A stretch of 64,000 nucleotides of DNA from Williamsia sp. 1138 (GTDB lineage Bacteria; Actinomycetota; Actinomycetes; Mycobacteriales; Mycobacteriaceae), in NCBI RefSeq assembly GCF_002095435.2, contig NZ_MJEJ02000029.1, positions 35,514 to 99,513 of the forward strand. Reading direction: 5' to 3'. Under the pieces are notes generated by a model. That model saw only the letters and a list, made by a program, of their open reading frames with translations. It did not search any database and was not told the origin of the DNA. Of this stretch, positions 52,368 to 61,560 are shown piece by piece. Both the position numbers and the translations under genes were made by a program. The stretch's first letter is position 1. Every line of letters starts with the position of its first letter.

Positions 52368-53306
52368 TCACTTCAGCCGCCCGAGAGCGTCGGCACCGTT
52401 CAGAGAATTGTCGCGACTTTCGGCCCGCTTGGCCGAGCGGACGACGACCGCGGACCGTGCCGCGAGGCCGACGCGCAACGCCAGCCGTAGCGGCGCCTGC
52501 CACCAGTGTGGGTGACGATCGGCCTGGAACCGGTAGGCGCTGCGATGGTGAGCCGGCAGCATCGCGCCCGGATCGCGGCCGGCGGCATGGCCTTTCGCGT
52601 GCAGGATCTGCGCCCCCGGAACGTAGACGTTGAGCCATCCGGCCTTGCCCAGCCGGTCACCGAGATCCACGTCCTCCATGTACATGAAGTAGCGCGAGTC
52701 GAAGCCGTCGATCGAATCGAACGCGGCGCGGCGCAACAGCAGACACGAGCCCGACAACCAGCCAACCGGTCGCTCGGAGAGGTCTTCGTCCTGTTGGCGG
52801 TAGGCCGCCGTCCACGGATTCGACTTCCAGACCGTGCCCAGCACTGCATGGCCGGTGCCAGACACGAGGTCGGGAACGCGGCGGGCCGAGGGGTAGACGG
52901 TGCCGTCGGGTTCGTGGATGAGCGGCCCCAGCGAGCCTGCCCGTGGCCAGCGCTCCGCCGCCTCGAAGAGCTGGTCGATCGAGCCGGGACCCCACTCCAC
53001 ATCAGGGTTGGCGACCACCACGAACTCCGCAGTCGGATCGACCTCGGCGACTGCCCGGTTGATCGCGCCGCCGTAGCCGATGTTGCCACCGGTGCGCAGC
53101 AAAGAGACGTTGTCGTACTTCTCCGCCGCCGCCTCGGGGGCGCCGTCGATCGATCCGTTGTCGGCCAGGATCACCGTCACGCTCGCCGTGGTCGCGTGTT
53201 CCAGCGTCTGGATGAACCTCGTCAGGTACTCCCCAGGGGAATACGTCACCGTCACCACCGCCACACGCTTCGGGACCAGACTTTTCGGGGTGGGCTCAGC
53301 AGTCAC
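52368..53306 (-). CDS. wbbL: Rhamnosyltransferase of the arabinogalactan linker
   Basis: A 312-residue GT2 enzyme that adds rhamnose to the decaprenyl-linked GlcNAc acceptor, starting the arabinogalactan linker at the cytosolic face. TVTYSPGEYLTRFIQTLEHAT, LADNGSIDG, VVANPDVEWGPGSID and RPVGWLSGSCLLLRRAAFDSIDGFDSRYFMYMEDVDLGDRLGKAGW closely follow M. tuberculosis WbbL (301 residues). GTG at 53306 (6 nt behind TACCCT) fits that length; ATG at 53393, overlapping the rmlD stop by 14 bp, would add 29 residues and is possible. Confidence 0.92.
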   Translation of the reverse strand: MTAEPTPKSLVPKRVAVVTVTYSPGEYLTRFIQTLEHATTASVTVILADNGSIDGAPEAAAEKYDNVSLLRTGGNIGYGGAINRAVAEVDPTAEFVVVANPDVEWGPGSIDQLFEAAERWPRAGSLGPLIHEPDGTVYPSARRVPDLVSGTGHAVLGTVWKSNPWTAAYRQQDEDLSERPVGWLSGSCLLLRRAAFDSIDGFDSRYFMYMEDVDLGDRLGKAGWLNVYVPGAQILHAKGHAAGRDPGAMLPAHHRSAYRFQADRHPHWWQAPLRLALRVGLAARSAVVVRSAKRAESRDNSLNGADALGRLK

Positions 53307-53379
53307 GGGCTCAGGGTAACCGGCCCCCGCGGCTCGGCCGGACAGGACAGCGTCCGCGCCTGTCACCCCGACAGACGGG

Positions 53380-54372
53380 TCACTCACCGCCATGCACCGC
53401 TGCCGTCAAGGCCGCGCGCCAGTCCCGCAACGGCGTGAGCTCGGCGACCTGCCACGCCCGTCCGGAGAGAACGGAGTACGCCGGGCGCGGGGCCGGCCGA
53501 GGGAATTCCGCTGACGTCGTGGGCAGGACCCGCGACGGATCGGCGCCGACCTCGACGAACACCGCTTGGGCGAGGTCGAACCAACTGCAGCTGCCTGCGT
53601 TGGTCGCGTGCAGGATCTGCCCGGCCGCCACCGAGTCCGGACCGCTCACCTGCCCGGCCAGCTCGAGCAGCCCGTCGGCGAGATCACCTGAATACGTCGG
53701 CGACCCCACCTGATCGGTGACGACCGACACCGTGTCGCGCTCGCGTTCGAGCCGCCGCATGGTCCCCACGAAATCGGCCGAGTTCGCGGCACCGGTGTAC
53801 ACCCATGCCGTCCGGACGATGGTCGCCGACGGATCGCCGGCGCGGACAGCCTGTTCGCCCGCGAGCTTCGTCGCTCCGTACACCGAGTCGGGCCCCGTCG
53901 GATCCCCCGGTTCCAAGGGACGCGACGACGAACCGGGGAACACATAGTCGGTGGAGATGTGGATCAGACTCGCCCCGGTCCGCGCGGTGTGCTCAGCCAG
54001 GTAGCCCGGGCCCTCGGCATTCACGGCAGCGGCCGTACTGCGGTCCGATTCGGCGTTGTCGACAGCGGTGTACGCCGCGCAGTTGATCACCACATCACCG
54101 GGCCCCAGCTTCCCCAGTGCCTCGTAGACCGACACCGGATCGGTGATGTCGAGCTGAGCAGAGGTCAGCCCCCGGACCCGCGAACCCCCACGGACACGCA
54201 GTTGCGTGCCCAGTTGCCCGGCCACGCCGGTCACGACAATCGACCCCGATCCAGCCGAACCCCGCTCCGCTCCGTCTCCGCTGATGGTCGAGCTCCGCTC
54301 CGCTCCGTCTCCGCCAAGGGTCGAGCTCCGCTCCGCTCCGTCTCCGCTGATGGTCTGCATGCGCACAATCAT
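53380..54372 (-). CDS. rmlD: dTDP-4-dehydrorhamnose reductase with a repeat-encoded N-terminal extension
   Basis: A 330-residue NADPH reductase, last step of dTDP-rhamnose synthesis. Rossmann motif TGVAGQLG (48-55), NCAAYTAVDNAE, HISTDYVFPG, catalytic YGATK, and VVTDQVGSPTYSGDLADGL. Family members start about 5 residues before the Rossmann strand; here residues 7-39 are three copies of TISGDGAERSS-like 11-mers from a 33-bp tandem repeat. ATG at 54372 or 54360 starts it; no initiator closer to the fold is convincing (a GTG inside VVTG would break the motif). Feeds WbbL encoded next. Confidence 0.92.
   Translation of the reverse strand: MIVRMQTISGDGAERSSTLGGDGAERSSTISGDGAERGSAGSGSIVVTGVAGQLGTQLRVRGGSRVRGLTSAQLDITDPVSVYEALGKLGPGDVVINCAAYTAVDNAESDRSTAAAVNAEGPGYLAEHTARTGASLIHISTDYVFPGSSSRPLEPGDPTGPDSVYGATKLAGEQAVRAGDPSATIVRTAWVYTGAANSADFVGTMRRLERERDTVSVVTDQVGSPTYSGDLADGLLELAGQVSGPDSVAAGQILHATNAGSCSWFDLAQAVFVEVGADPSRVLPTTSAEFPRPAPRPAYSVLSGRAWQVAELTPLRDWRAALTAAVHGGE
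54256..54354 (-). repeat. 33-bp tandem repeat, three copies, at the 5' end of rmlD
   Basis: Units 54256-54288, 54289-54321 and 54322-54354 share the core ctccgctccgtctccgc and differ at only a few bases (units 1 and 3 end ctgatggt, unit 2 ccaagggt). In frame with rmlD they encode three 11-residue repeats. Confidence 0.92.
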
Positions 54373-54593
54373 GTCCGCTTTTACTTCGTCTTGGCCACTC
54401 GGACGCCCGATGCCCATCGCTTGACGATGTGAGGGACACGGGGCATCCGGCTGCATCAGGTGGCGAAGTTTCGCAAGTAGCATTGCGGTCAGTTCGACGA
54501 CGGGCGCGCCCAGCGCGGTGTGCGACGTCGACGAGCGAAAACGCTGACGCGTACAGCCGGAGTAGACCGCACAGAGAAGGAGCGCACCCCGCA

Positions 54594-56435
54594 GTGGATC
54601 GTCCATCGTCGGATCGACCGCCGGACGAGCGCCGTACGGGATCTTCGGGGCAGCGCCGCGCCGGCGGTGGCCGCCACCAGCGTTCCGGCAGCGACGAACC
54701 ACAGCGCCCGCAGGCAGCTCGCCGCCGCGAGCGAGAGCAGCCCACCGAGCCACCACCCCGCCGGACGACGTCCCCGAGAACCCGCAGACCACTGCCGGGC
54801 GACGGCTCCGCCACGCAGCGCCCTGCCCGGGCAACGAGCGAGCGTGCGGGTCGGCGTGATCGTGGCACTCGCCCTCAGGACGCGGAAGCCCCGCGCCGGC
54901 GCGGCGGCCGCGGTGATCGAGCTCAGTCGGGCCGCAAAGCACCACCGCCTCCACCGACGACTCAGCCACCCACCGGTGAGTCCGCCCCGGGAGGCCGGTC
55001 GGGGCGCTCGCTGACCCGAGCCGCCGTCGCGCTGGTGTCGGTGGCGGTACTGGTCGCAACCGGCTTCGCCTGGAACCAGATGACCCGGCTGGAGAACAGC
55101 ATCACCAAGCTCGACGGGCTCTCGCTCGGTTCCGGCAAGGACGGCGCGGTCGACATACTCATGGTGGGGACCGACTCCCGCACCGACGCCCAGGGCAATC
55201 CACTGTCCGAAAAAGAACTGGCGCAACTCCACTCGGGCGACGACGTCGGCACCAACACCGACACCATCCTGCTGATCCGCATCCCGAACGACGGGTCCTC
55301 TGCCACCGCCATCTCGATCCCCCGCGATTCCTACGTCGACGTCCCGGGCATCGGGAAGACGAAGATCAACTCGGCGTACGGATCGTCCAAAGAAGAACGT
55401 CGCGAACAACTCGTGAACGACGGCATGGATCTCGAACAGGCCGACAAAGAGTCGGTGCAGGCGGGACGCGACGCGCTGATCACCACGGTCGCGAACTTGA
55501 CCGGAGTCGAGGTGGACCACTACGCGGAGGTGGGCTTGCTCGGATTCGTGCTGCTGACCAATGCCGTCGGCGGTGTCGAGGTCTGCCTCAAAGAACCCGT
55601 GTCAGAGCCGTATTCGGGTGCCGACTTCCCGGCGGGACGGCAGACGCTCGACGGGGCCGAGGCGCTGAGCTTCGTGCGCCAGCGCCACGACCTCCCGCGA
55701 GGCGATCTGGACCGCATCGTCCGCCAGCAGGTCTTCATGGCCTCCCTTGCGCAGAAGGTGCTCTCAGCAGGAACCCTCTCGAGCCCGGGCAAGCTCGGTG
55801 ATCTCGAGAATGCGGTGTCGCGGTCCGTGGTGATCGACCAGAGCTGGGACATCCTCAATTTCGTGGAGCAACTCAAGGACTTGTCCGGCGGCCGAGTGCA
55901 GTTCGCCACGATTCCCGTCGTCACCGAACAGGGATGGAGCGACGACGGCACCCAGAGCGTGGTCGAAATCGATCCGGAGGCGGTCAAAGCGTTCACCGCA
56001 GGTCTACTCGGAGAGAAGGACGCTTCCGGCCAGACCAAGTTCCGCGCCGGCGACTACACCGTCGACGTCGTCAACACCGGCACCGTCGACGGGCTCGCCA
56101 CCAACGTGTCCAAGGTCGTCTCCACCAAGGGCTATCTGACCGGCCGGACCGGCAACGAGACCAACTCCACCACGGACAGTCAGGTGCAGACCGCGAGCAC
56201 CGACAACCCCGGAGCCAAGGCTGTCGCCGAGCAACTCGGCGGTCTGCCCATCACAGAGGACAAGACGTTGGCCCCCAACACCATCAGAGTGGTACTCACC
56301 GACAGTTACCAGGGTCCGGGTTCGATCGACGACCAGGGCCCGCAGGACAGCCAGGACGCGCCGACCTCGGAACCGGCGGCCCCGCCGGCCAAGACCATCA
56401 CCGCCGGTGGCACCGGACCGGAGTGTGTGAATTGA
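54594..56435 (+). CDS. LytR-CpsA-Psr family cell-wall ligase
   Basis: A 613-residue membrane enzyme that attaches arabinogalactan or related polymer to peptidoglycan. Long Arg/Pro-rich cytosolic tail (1-140), membrane helix (about 142-165), LCP domain from about 186 (VDILMVGTDSRTD, TDTILLIRIP, AISIPRDSYVDVPGIGKTKINSAYG, LSFVRQRHDLPRGDLDRIVRQQ) and a C-terminal LytR_C domain (about 484-530). M. tuberculosis Lcp1 (Rv3267) sits in the same place. GTG at 54594 follows AAGGAG by 11 nt; the frame is open back to GTG 54429, so the start is uncertain. Divergent from rmlD. 54373-54593 hold the shared promoter region and no clear gene. Confidence 0.92.
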   Translation: MDRPSSDRPPDERRTGSSGQRRAGGGRHQRSGSDEPQRPQAARRREREQPTEPPPRRTTSPRTRRPLPGDGSATQRPARATSERAGRRDRGTRPQDAEAPRRRGGRGDRAQSGRKAPPPPPTTQPPTGESAPGGRSGRSLTRAAVALVSVAVLVATGFAWNQMTRLENSITKLDGLSLGSGKDGAVDILMVGTDSRTDAQGNPLSEKELAQLHSGDDVGTNTDTILLIRIPNDGSSATAISIPRDSYVDVPGIGKTKINSAYGSSKEERREQLVNDGMDLEQADKESVQAGRDALITTVANLTGVEVDHYAEVGLLGFVLLTNAVGGVEVCLKEPVSEPYSGADFPAGRQTLDGAEALSFVRQRHDLPRGDLDRIVRQQVFMASLAQKVLSAGTLSSPGKLGDLENAVSRSVVIDQSWDILNFVEQLKDLSGGRVQFATIPVVTEQGWSDDGTQSVVEIDPEAVKAFTAGLLGEKDASGQTKFRAGDYTVDVVNTGTVDGLATNVSKVVSTKGYLTGRTGNETNSTTDSQVQTASTDNPGAKAVAEQLGGLPITEDKTLAPNTIRVVLTDSYQGPGSIDDQGPQDSQDAPTSEPAAPPAKTITAGGTGPECVN

Positions 56436-57139
56436 CCACGGTGACCGATGCCGCGCTGAACCCGGCGCTGGGAACCGACGGATCGCAACCGCTGCTGACC
56501 TACTACGACGACGCCACCGGTGAACGAACCGAGCTGTCCGGGCTCACCACGGCCAACTGGGCCGCCAAGACGGCCAACATGATCCGCGACGAGTTCGGCC
56601 TCATGGCCGGCGATGTCGTGTCGGTGGACCTGCCCACCCATTGGCAGAGTGCAGCGGTCCTGCTCGGCGCGTGGTGGGCGGGAGTGCATGTCCGCCTCGG
56701 ATATTCCGACGACGCCGCACTGGCCTTCTGTTCGATGGCAACCCTGGAACGGGTCGACGCCGCGCCGGAGATCGCAGTCGTATCCCTCGACCCATTCGGC
56801 ATGCCCATGCGCGACCTGCCGGTCGGGCTCACCGATTACGCCGCATCGGTGCGCGTCCACGGCGACCAGTTCCGACCGACCGGGCCGGGGGGTCCGGCCC
56901 TCGACGACCGAACGGTTGACGAAGTCATCGCGGAGGCAAGGGAATTCGCAGCCGAGGCGGGGATCGTCGCCGGCTCGCGAATCATGACCACCCGCCCGTG
57001 GGACGACCCCGGAAATCTGATCGCGAATCTGCTCGCCACGCTCGTCAGCGGCGGCTCATTGGTGCAGGTGGCCAACCCGGACATCGCAAAGCTACCTTCG
57101 AGGGCCGCATCCGAAAAGGTCACCGCGACCTTGACCTGA
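56432..57139 (+). CDS. TIGR03089 family protein
   Basis: A 235-residue protein resembling the N-terminal part of AMP-forming acyl-CoA synthetases (LTYYDDATGERTELSGLTTANWAAKTANMIRDEFGL, VSVDLPTHWQSAAVLLGAWWAGVHV) but lacking the adenylate-forming P-loop and C-terminal domain, so it is probably not an active ligase. This matches the actinobacterial family TIGR03089 (Rv3268 by position). The TTG start forms a 4-bp TTGA overlap with the LCP gene and follows GGAG; GTG at 56441 is an alternative. Coupled to the LCP ligase, so a cell-wall role is inferred. Confidence 0.82.
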   Translation: MTTVTDAALNPALGTDGSQPLLTYYDDATGERTELSGLTTANWAAKTANMIRDEFGLMAGDVVSVDLPTHWQSAAVLLGAWWAGVHVRLGYSDDAALAFCSMATLERVDAAPEIAVVSLDPFGMPMRDLPVGLTDYAASVRVHGDQFRPTGPGGPALDDRTVDEVIAEAREFAAEAGIVAGSRIMTTRPWDDPGNLIANLLATLVSGGSLVQVANPDIAKLPSRAASEKVTATLT

Positions 57140-57149
57140 GCGCTCCGGG

Positions 57150-58193
57150 CTAGAAGAGCGTCTGCTGAACGGGTGGTTGCGCTGTGGGGACCTCGTTCCG
57201 CGGCACATGGATCTCGTCGTAACCCATCCCGGTGAGTCCGTGCTTTTCCAGCAGTGGGGTGATGCGCTCGCGCAGCCAGTGCCGATACTCCGGCGCGGGG
57301 TGCGAACCCCGTCCGTAGATCCGCCGGTAGGTACGCAGCAATGCGGGGTGGTTGTCGCCGAGCCAGGTGAGATACCAATTACGGGTCGCTCCCCGCAAGA
57401 ACAACTCCGAGGCAGTGACCGAGGTGGCACCTGCTGCGGCCAGGGCGCCGAACAGTTCATCGAGTTCGGCTCGGGAATCCTTGAGCGCAGGCAAGATCGG
57501 TGAAGCCATCACGTGGCAATCGAAACCCGCCTCACGCACAGCGGTGATCAGATCGAGGCGAGCCCTGGCCGAGGGAGCGCCCGGCTCGACCTGCCGACGC
57601 AGGTCCTCGTCCAACAGCGCCAACGAGATCCCGATGCTCACCGGGACCGATTGTGCTGCCACCGACAGCAACGGCAGATCGCGACGCAGCAGGGTCCCCT
57701 TTGTCAGGATCGACATCGGGGTCCCGTGGTCGGCGAGGGCGCCGATGATGCCCGGCATCAACCTGTACCGGCCCTCCGCGCGATGATAGGGATCGGTGTT
57801 GGTGCCCAGCGCCACGGTTTCGCGCTTCCAGCTCCTGCGTCCGAGTTCTTTCCGCAGGACTGCCGCGATGTTCACCTTCACCACGATCTGGGTGTCGAAG
57901 TCACGGCCCGCATCGAGGTCGAGGTATTCGTGGCTTCCCCGGGCGAAGCAGTAGACGCACTGGTGCAGGCAACCCCTGGTCGGATTGATGGTCCAGCGCA
58001 TCGGTACCCGCGAGCCGTCCGGAACCTTGTTCAGAGCGCTCTTGCAGAGCACCTCATGAAAGGTCACCCCAGAGAATTCCGGGGTCTGCACAGACCGGAC
58101 CAAGCCGGCTCGCTCCAATCCTGGAAGAGCCGGCCTGGCGAAGTCCTCTCCCGAATCCTTCTCGGACTCGAGCAACTGTGCGTCCCATCGCAT
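57150..58193 (-). CDS. Radical SAM protein (Rv2578c-like)
   Basis: A 347-residue radical SAM enzyme: RGCLHQCVYCFAR gives Cys75, Cys79 and Cys82 (CxxxCxxC) for the 4Fe-4S cluster, in an SPL-type context (MRWTINPTRGC, HEYLDLD, ALGTNTDPYHRAEGRYRLMPGI, SILTKGTLLRRDLPLL). Related to the spore-photoproduct-lyase-like Rad SAM family; not a proven photolyase. ATG at 58193 lies 10 bp from an SOS box, so a DNA-damage role is likely. Rv2578c is LexA-regulated in M. tuberculosis, as I recall. Converges on the TIGR03089 gene. Confidence 0.87.
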   Translation of the reverse strand: MRWDAQLLESEKDSGEDFARPALPGLERAGLVRSVQTPEFSGVTFHEVLCKSALNKVPDGSRVPMRWTINPTRGCLHQCVYCFARGSHEYLDLDAGRDFDTQIVVKVNIAAVLRKELGRRSWKRETVALGTNTDPYHRAEGRYRLMPGIIGALADHGTPMSILTKGTLLRRDLPLLSVAAQSVPVSIGISLALLDEDLRRQVEPGAPSARARLDLITAVREAGFDCHVMASPILPALKDSRAELDELFGALAAAGATSVTASELFLRGATRNWYLTWLGDNHPALLRTYRRIYGRGSHPAPEYRHWLRERITPLLEKHGLTGMGYDEIHVPRNEVPTAQPPVQQTLF

Positions 58194-58202
58194 GATGCCC
58201 AG

Positions 58203-58218
58203 TCGAACATCAGTTCTA
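58203..58218. promoter_or_regulatory. LexA-binding SOS box
   Basis: tcgaacatcagttcta matches the mycobacterial SOS box TCGAAC-N4-GTTCGA at 11 of 12 fixed positions. It is 10 bp upstream of the radical SAM start; a TTGACA lies at 58224-58229 on the same strand, so LexA would block the promoter. Confidence 0.75.
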
Positions 58219-58254
58219 TTCCCTGTCAAGTCTACGACAGCGTCACTCCGAAAC

Positions 58255-60711
58255 TCACAGCGCGGCAGCAGGATCTGCCTGCAGCGCCCGACGAGCCGGC
58301 ATGGCCGAGCTGAGCAATCCTGCCATCCCCCCGACCACGACGATCCCGGCCAGCGCGACAAGTGGGAGATCCGGCAGCGACACCCGATCGACACCGACCA
58401 CGGCTGCGGCTCCCGCAATCCCGTATCCGGTCCCGAGCAGTACACCGACGACGGATCCGACCACCGCTATCAGGGTCGCTTCTGCCAACAGCATCCCCTG
58501 CACACCGCGCGAACTCAGTCCGATCACCCGCAGCATCGCGTTCTCGCGAGATCGATCGATGACCGAGAGCGCCATCGTGTTGCCCACCCCGATCAGCGCG
58601 ACGACCACGGCAACGGCCAGCAGTGCCAGCACGATTCGCAAGATCAGCGTGAGGATCTGATCGAGTTGCTGAGCTATCTCGACACCGCCCCCGACGGTGG
58701 CGTCGGGGGCCGAGTTCGCCACGAGCTCCCGGATCTCGGTCACCACCCCCGAACTCCCGGCGCCGCCCGCCTCCAGCCGGACCACGAGACCGGTGGGTGT
58801 AGGTGCCGCCGACACGAGGCCGCGATCGACAAACGAACCCGAGGCTCCGTCGACGACGGTCACGGTACGAACCGCGCCCCCGGAGACCATTCGCACTCGC
58901 TCACCCGGTCCGACCCCCGCGAGGATCTGATCGTCTGGCGCAAGGGCGATCTCATCGGCGTCGGGTGCGCGGCCTGATCGCATCACCTGCGGCAGACGAG
59001 CGGTGTCGAGGGCACCCACACTCAGCGGCTTCCCGTTCACCGACACCTCGGTACGCGTGATGGGTATCGACGCCTTTACCCCCGCGGTACTGCTCACCGC
59101 GTCGACGAGCGAAGGATCGAGCGGTGCACTCGACGAGATGACCACATCGATCGGGTGCATCTCACCGATGACCCCCGAGACGCTCGACCGCACGACCTGC
59201 GCCCCCACCACCATCATCGTCGTCAGGGTGATGCCGATGATGAGCGCCGATGCCGTCGCCGCAGTGCGTCGCGGGTGGCGTGTCGCGTTTGCTGCGGCCA
59301 GTTCGGCGACGGGCCCGGCCGCAGTCCCCCGCAACAGGCGTGCGGCGCCGACCCCGATCACCCTGACCAACGGGGGCACCAGCACGGCAGCGGCGAGCAT
59401 GAAGCCGAGGAAGCTCAGCGCCCCGCCGAACCCGGCCGCGGGCACAGACTTCCCACCCATCCCGACGATCATCACGACGGTCCCTCCGACCGCAAGTGCC
59501 CCGGCGACAGCCAGTCGGGCGACCCCGCGGCGTCCGGTGGACGCCGGAACGACCGCACGGAACGCCGCCAGCGGAGATACAGCGGTCGCGAGTCGGGCAG
59601 GAACGGTCGCCGCGATCAGCGTCATCACCACGCCGAGCACCAGGGCGACCACCGGTGCGACGAGTGGCACCGTCAGTTCGGTCAGCGGAACGTTCGCACC
59701 CACCCCGCGCACCACCGCCGACGCCGCTGCCACGGCGCCGATCCCGAACACCACTCCGACGACCGACGCCACCACACCCAAGACCAGCGCCTCCAGTCGC
59801 ATCCCCGATCGCACCTGTCTCTTGTCGGCCCCGATACACCGGAGCAGTGCGAGTTCCTGCGTTCGTGAGGCGATCAGGACGGCGAACGTGTTCGCGATCA
59901 CGAGGCATGACACCAAGGCGGTGATGGCTGCGAAGACGAGCAATACGGTGGCCAGCACGTCGGTTTCACCGACATACCGGCTCATCGCCTCGTCGGTGGC
60001 CTGGCCACCGGTCATGGCCTGGCCACCGGGCACCGACGTGACGAGTCCCGTGATCGCCGACATGACCGTGGCCGGGTCAGCGCCCGGGGCGAACGCCATC
60101 CGGATGACGACGCTCTCGGCCTGATCGACCGCTCGTCCCGGCCCGATGGCGGCAACACCCGCGTTGGTGCCGAACAACTGGGGCGCGCTGGTGGTCATCG
60201 AGCCGCGATCCAGCAGCCCCACCACGGTCATCTCCCGGGCCACCCTGTCGGTGGCGGTGTCGACGTCTGGACGGACGTAGAAGTGCTGGCCGACAACGAA
60301 ATTCGATCCTGCGAAGGCTGCGACCTCGTTCTCTGCCCGGGGCAGCCGTCCCACCGACAGGGTCTGCCATCGCAACGATTCGTCGGGAGCCATCGCGGTC
60401 AGCTGTACCTGACCGTACGACTTCTTCCCGCTCGTCACACTCACCCACCGGGTGGTGTCGATCGCTGTCGCAGCAACCCCCGGCACGTCGGAGAGGGCCG
60501 CACCAGTCCGTTCAGCGAACTCGCCGGGCACGAAGGCGGCGGCGTCCATGGTCGCGAACTGCCCTGCCACCGATGTGCGCATCGATGCGCTCGAGGTCGC
60601 GGACAGGGTGAGTGTGGCGGCGACAAACGCGACGGCGATGGCGACTGCCAATCCCGATGCCAGGTAGCGTCCCTTGTGAGCCCGGAGCTGGGCAAGCGCA
60701 ACACTTCTCAT
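58255..60711 (-). CDS. FtsX/MacB-type ABC transporter permease, large form
   Basis: An 818-residue membrane protein with ten or so helices: one N-terminal helix (LASGLAVAIAVAFVAATLTL), a periplasmic MacB-type domain (about 45-235), an FtsX domain with three or four helices (about 235-375), a hydrophobic middle part (about 400-460), another helix, a second periplasmic domain (about 510-690) and a second FtsX domain at the C-terminus. This duplicated FtsX layout is common in actinobacterial lipoprotein or peptide efflux systems. Overlaps the ATPase stop by 4 bp, so it is co-translated. Confidence 0.9.
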   Translation of the reverse strand: MRSVALAQLRAHKGRYLASGLAVAIAVAFVAATLTLSATSSASMRTSVAGQFATMDAAAFVPGEFAERTGAALSDVPGVAATAIDTTRWVSVTSGKKSYGQVQLTAMAPDESLRWQTLSVGRLPRAENEVAAFAGSNFVVGQHFYVRPDVDTATDRVAREMTVVGLLDRGSMTTSAPQLFGTNAGVAAIGPGRAVDQAESVVIRMAFAPGADPATVMSAITGLVTSVPGGQAMTGGQATDEAMSRYVGETDVLATVLLVFAAITALVSCLVIANTFAVLIASRTQELALLRCIGADKRQVRSGMRLEALVLGVVASVVGVVFGIGAVAAASAVVRGVGANVPLTELTVPLVAPVVALVLGVVMTLIAATVPARLATAVSPLAAFRAVVPASTGRRGVARLAVAGALAVGGTVVMIVGMGGKSVPAAGFGGALSFLGFMLAAAVLVPPLVRVIGVGAARLLRGTAAGPVAELAAANATRHPRRTAATASALIIGITLTTMMVVGAQVVRSSVSGVIGEMHPIDVVISSSAPLDPSLVDAVSSTAGVKASIPITRTEVSVNGKPLSVGALDTARLPQVMRSGRAPDADEIALAPDDQILAGVGPGERVRMVSGGAVRTVTVVDGASGSFVDRGLVSAAPTPTGLVVRLEAGGAGSSGVVTEIRELVANSAPDATVGGGVEIAQQLDQILTLILRIVLALLAVAVVVALIGVGNTMALSVIDRSRENAMLRVIGLSSRGVQGMLLAEATLIAVVGSVVGVLLGTGYGIAGAAAVVGVDRVSLPDLPLVALAGIVVVGGMAGLLSSAMPARRALQADPAAAL

Positions 60712-61538
60712 CGGACGGCCCCCGCCGCACCAGCGACCGATCCATGGCGCAACACTGCCGCCGCGACCGAATCTGTTGTCGGTGAGTCGATCTGGTCCAC
60801 CAGGAGTCCATCGGCCATCACCATCACCTGATCGCAGTAACTGGCCGCCACCGGGTCGTGAGTCACCATCACGATGGTCTGGCCCGCCCGGCGACTACTC
60901 GCCTGCAGCAGGGAGAGCACCTGCGCTCCCGCGCGGCTGTCGAGATTGCCGGTTGGTTCGTCGGCGAGGATCAGACGTGGCCGAGGGAGCAGCGCACGCG
61001 CTATCGCGACACGCTGTTGTTGACCACCCGACAGCTCGGAGGGTTTGTGGTCGAGGCGATCTGCGATACCCAGCACGTCTGCCAACTCGTCGAACCATGC
61101 CCCGTCTGGGCGTCGGCGATCCAGCGTGAGCGGCAGCAGGATGTTCGCTCTCGCCGAGAGCACGGGCAGCAGATTGAACGACTGGAAGACGAATCCCAGT
61201 TCACGTCGCCTGATCCGGGTCCGCTGCGTGTCATCGCACCGGGACAGATCGGTGTCCCCGATCATCACGGTCCCGGCAGTGGGAGTGTCCAGCCCGGCGA
61301 GGCAGTGCATGAGTGTCGACTTCCCCGAACCGGACGGCCCCATGATCGCGGTGAACCTGCCCGACGGGATCGCCAGACTCACGTTGCGTAACGCGTGAAC
61401 CTCGGCGTCTTTTTCCCCGTAGGTCTTCTGTACACCGATGGCCCGAGCCGCCACTGTGCCACCGGAAGCGTGGCTCGGCCGCACCCCACCCGCGCCGGCG
61501 GTGCCTGCAGCATTCCCCTGGGTCCTCGTAGTCGACAT
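60708..61538 (-). CDS. LolD/MacB-type ABC transporter ATPase
   Basis: A 276-residue ATPase: Walker A GPSGSGKST (about 67-75), LGFVFQSFNLLPVLSARANI (Q-loop), signature LSGGQQQRVAIARAL, Walker B LILADEPTGNLDS, H-loop THDP. Energises the FtsX-type permease encoded next. ATG at 61538 follows AAGGGAGG. Residues 1-30 form a Gly/Ala-rich tail. A palindrome lies at 61561-61575 upstream. The upstream two-component genes on the same strand likely control it. Confidence 0.93.
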   Translation of the reverse strand: MSTTRTQGNAAGTAGAGGVRPSHASGGTVAARAIGVQKTYGEKDAEVHALRNVSLAIPSGRFTAIMGPSGSGKSTLMHCLAGLDTPTAGTVMIGDTDLSRCDDTQRTRIRRRELGFVFQSFNLLPVLSARANILLPLTLDRRRPDGAWFDELADVLGIADRLDHKPSELSGGQQQRVAIARALLPRPRLILADEPTGNLDSRAGAQVLSLLQASSRRAGQTIVMVTHDPVAASYCDQVMVMADGLLVDQIDSPTTDSVAAAVLRHGSVAGAAGAVR

Positions 61539-61560
61539 CGCTGTCCTCCCTTGTCCACAT

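Noticed and set aside
54256-54354. Repeats as a CRISPR array
   Set aside because: Direct 33-bp units with no unique spacers and no cas genes in the window.
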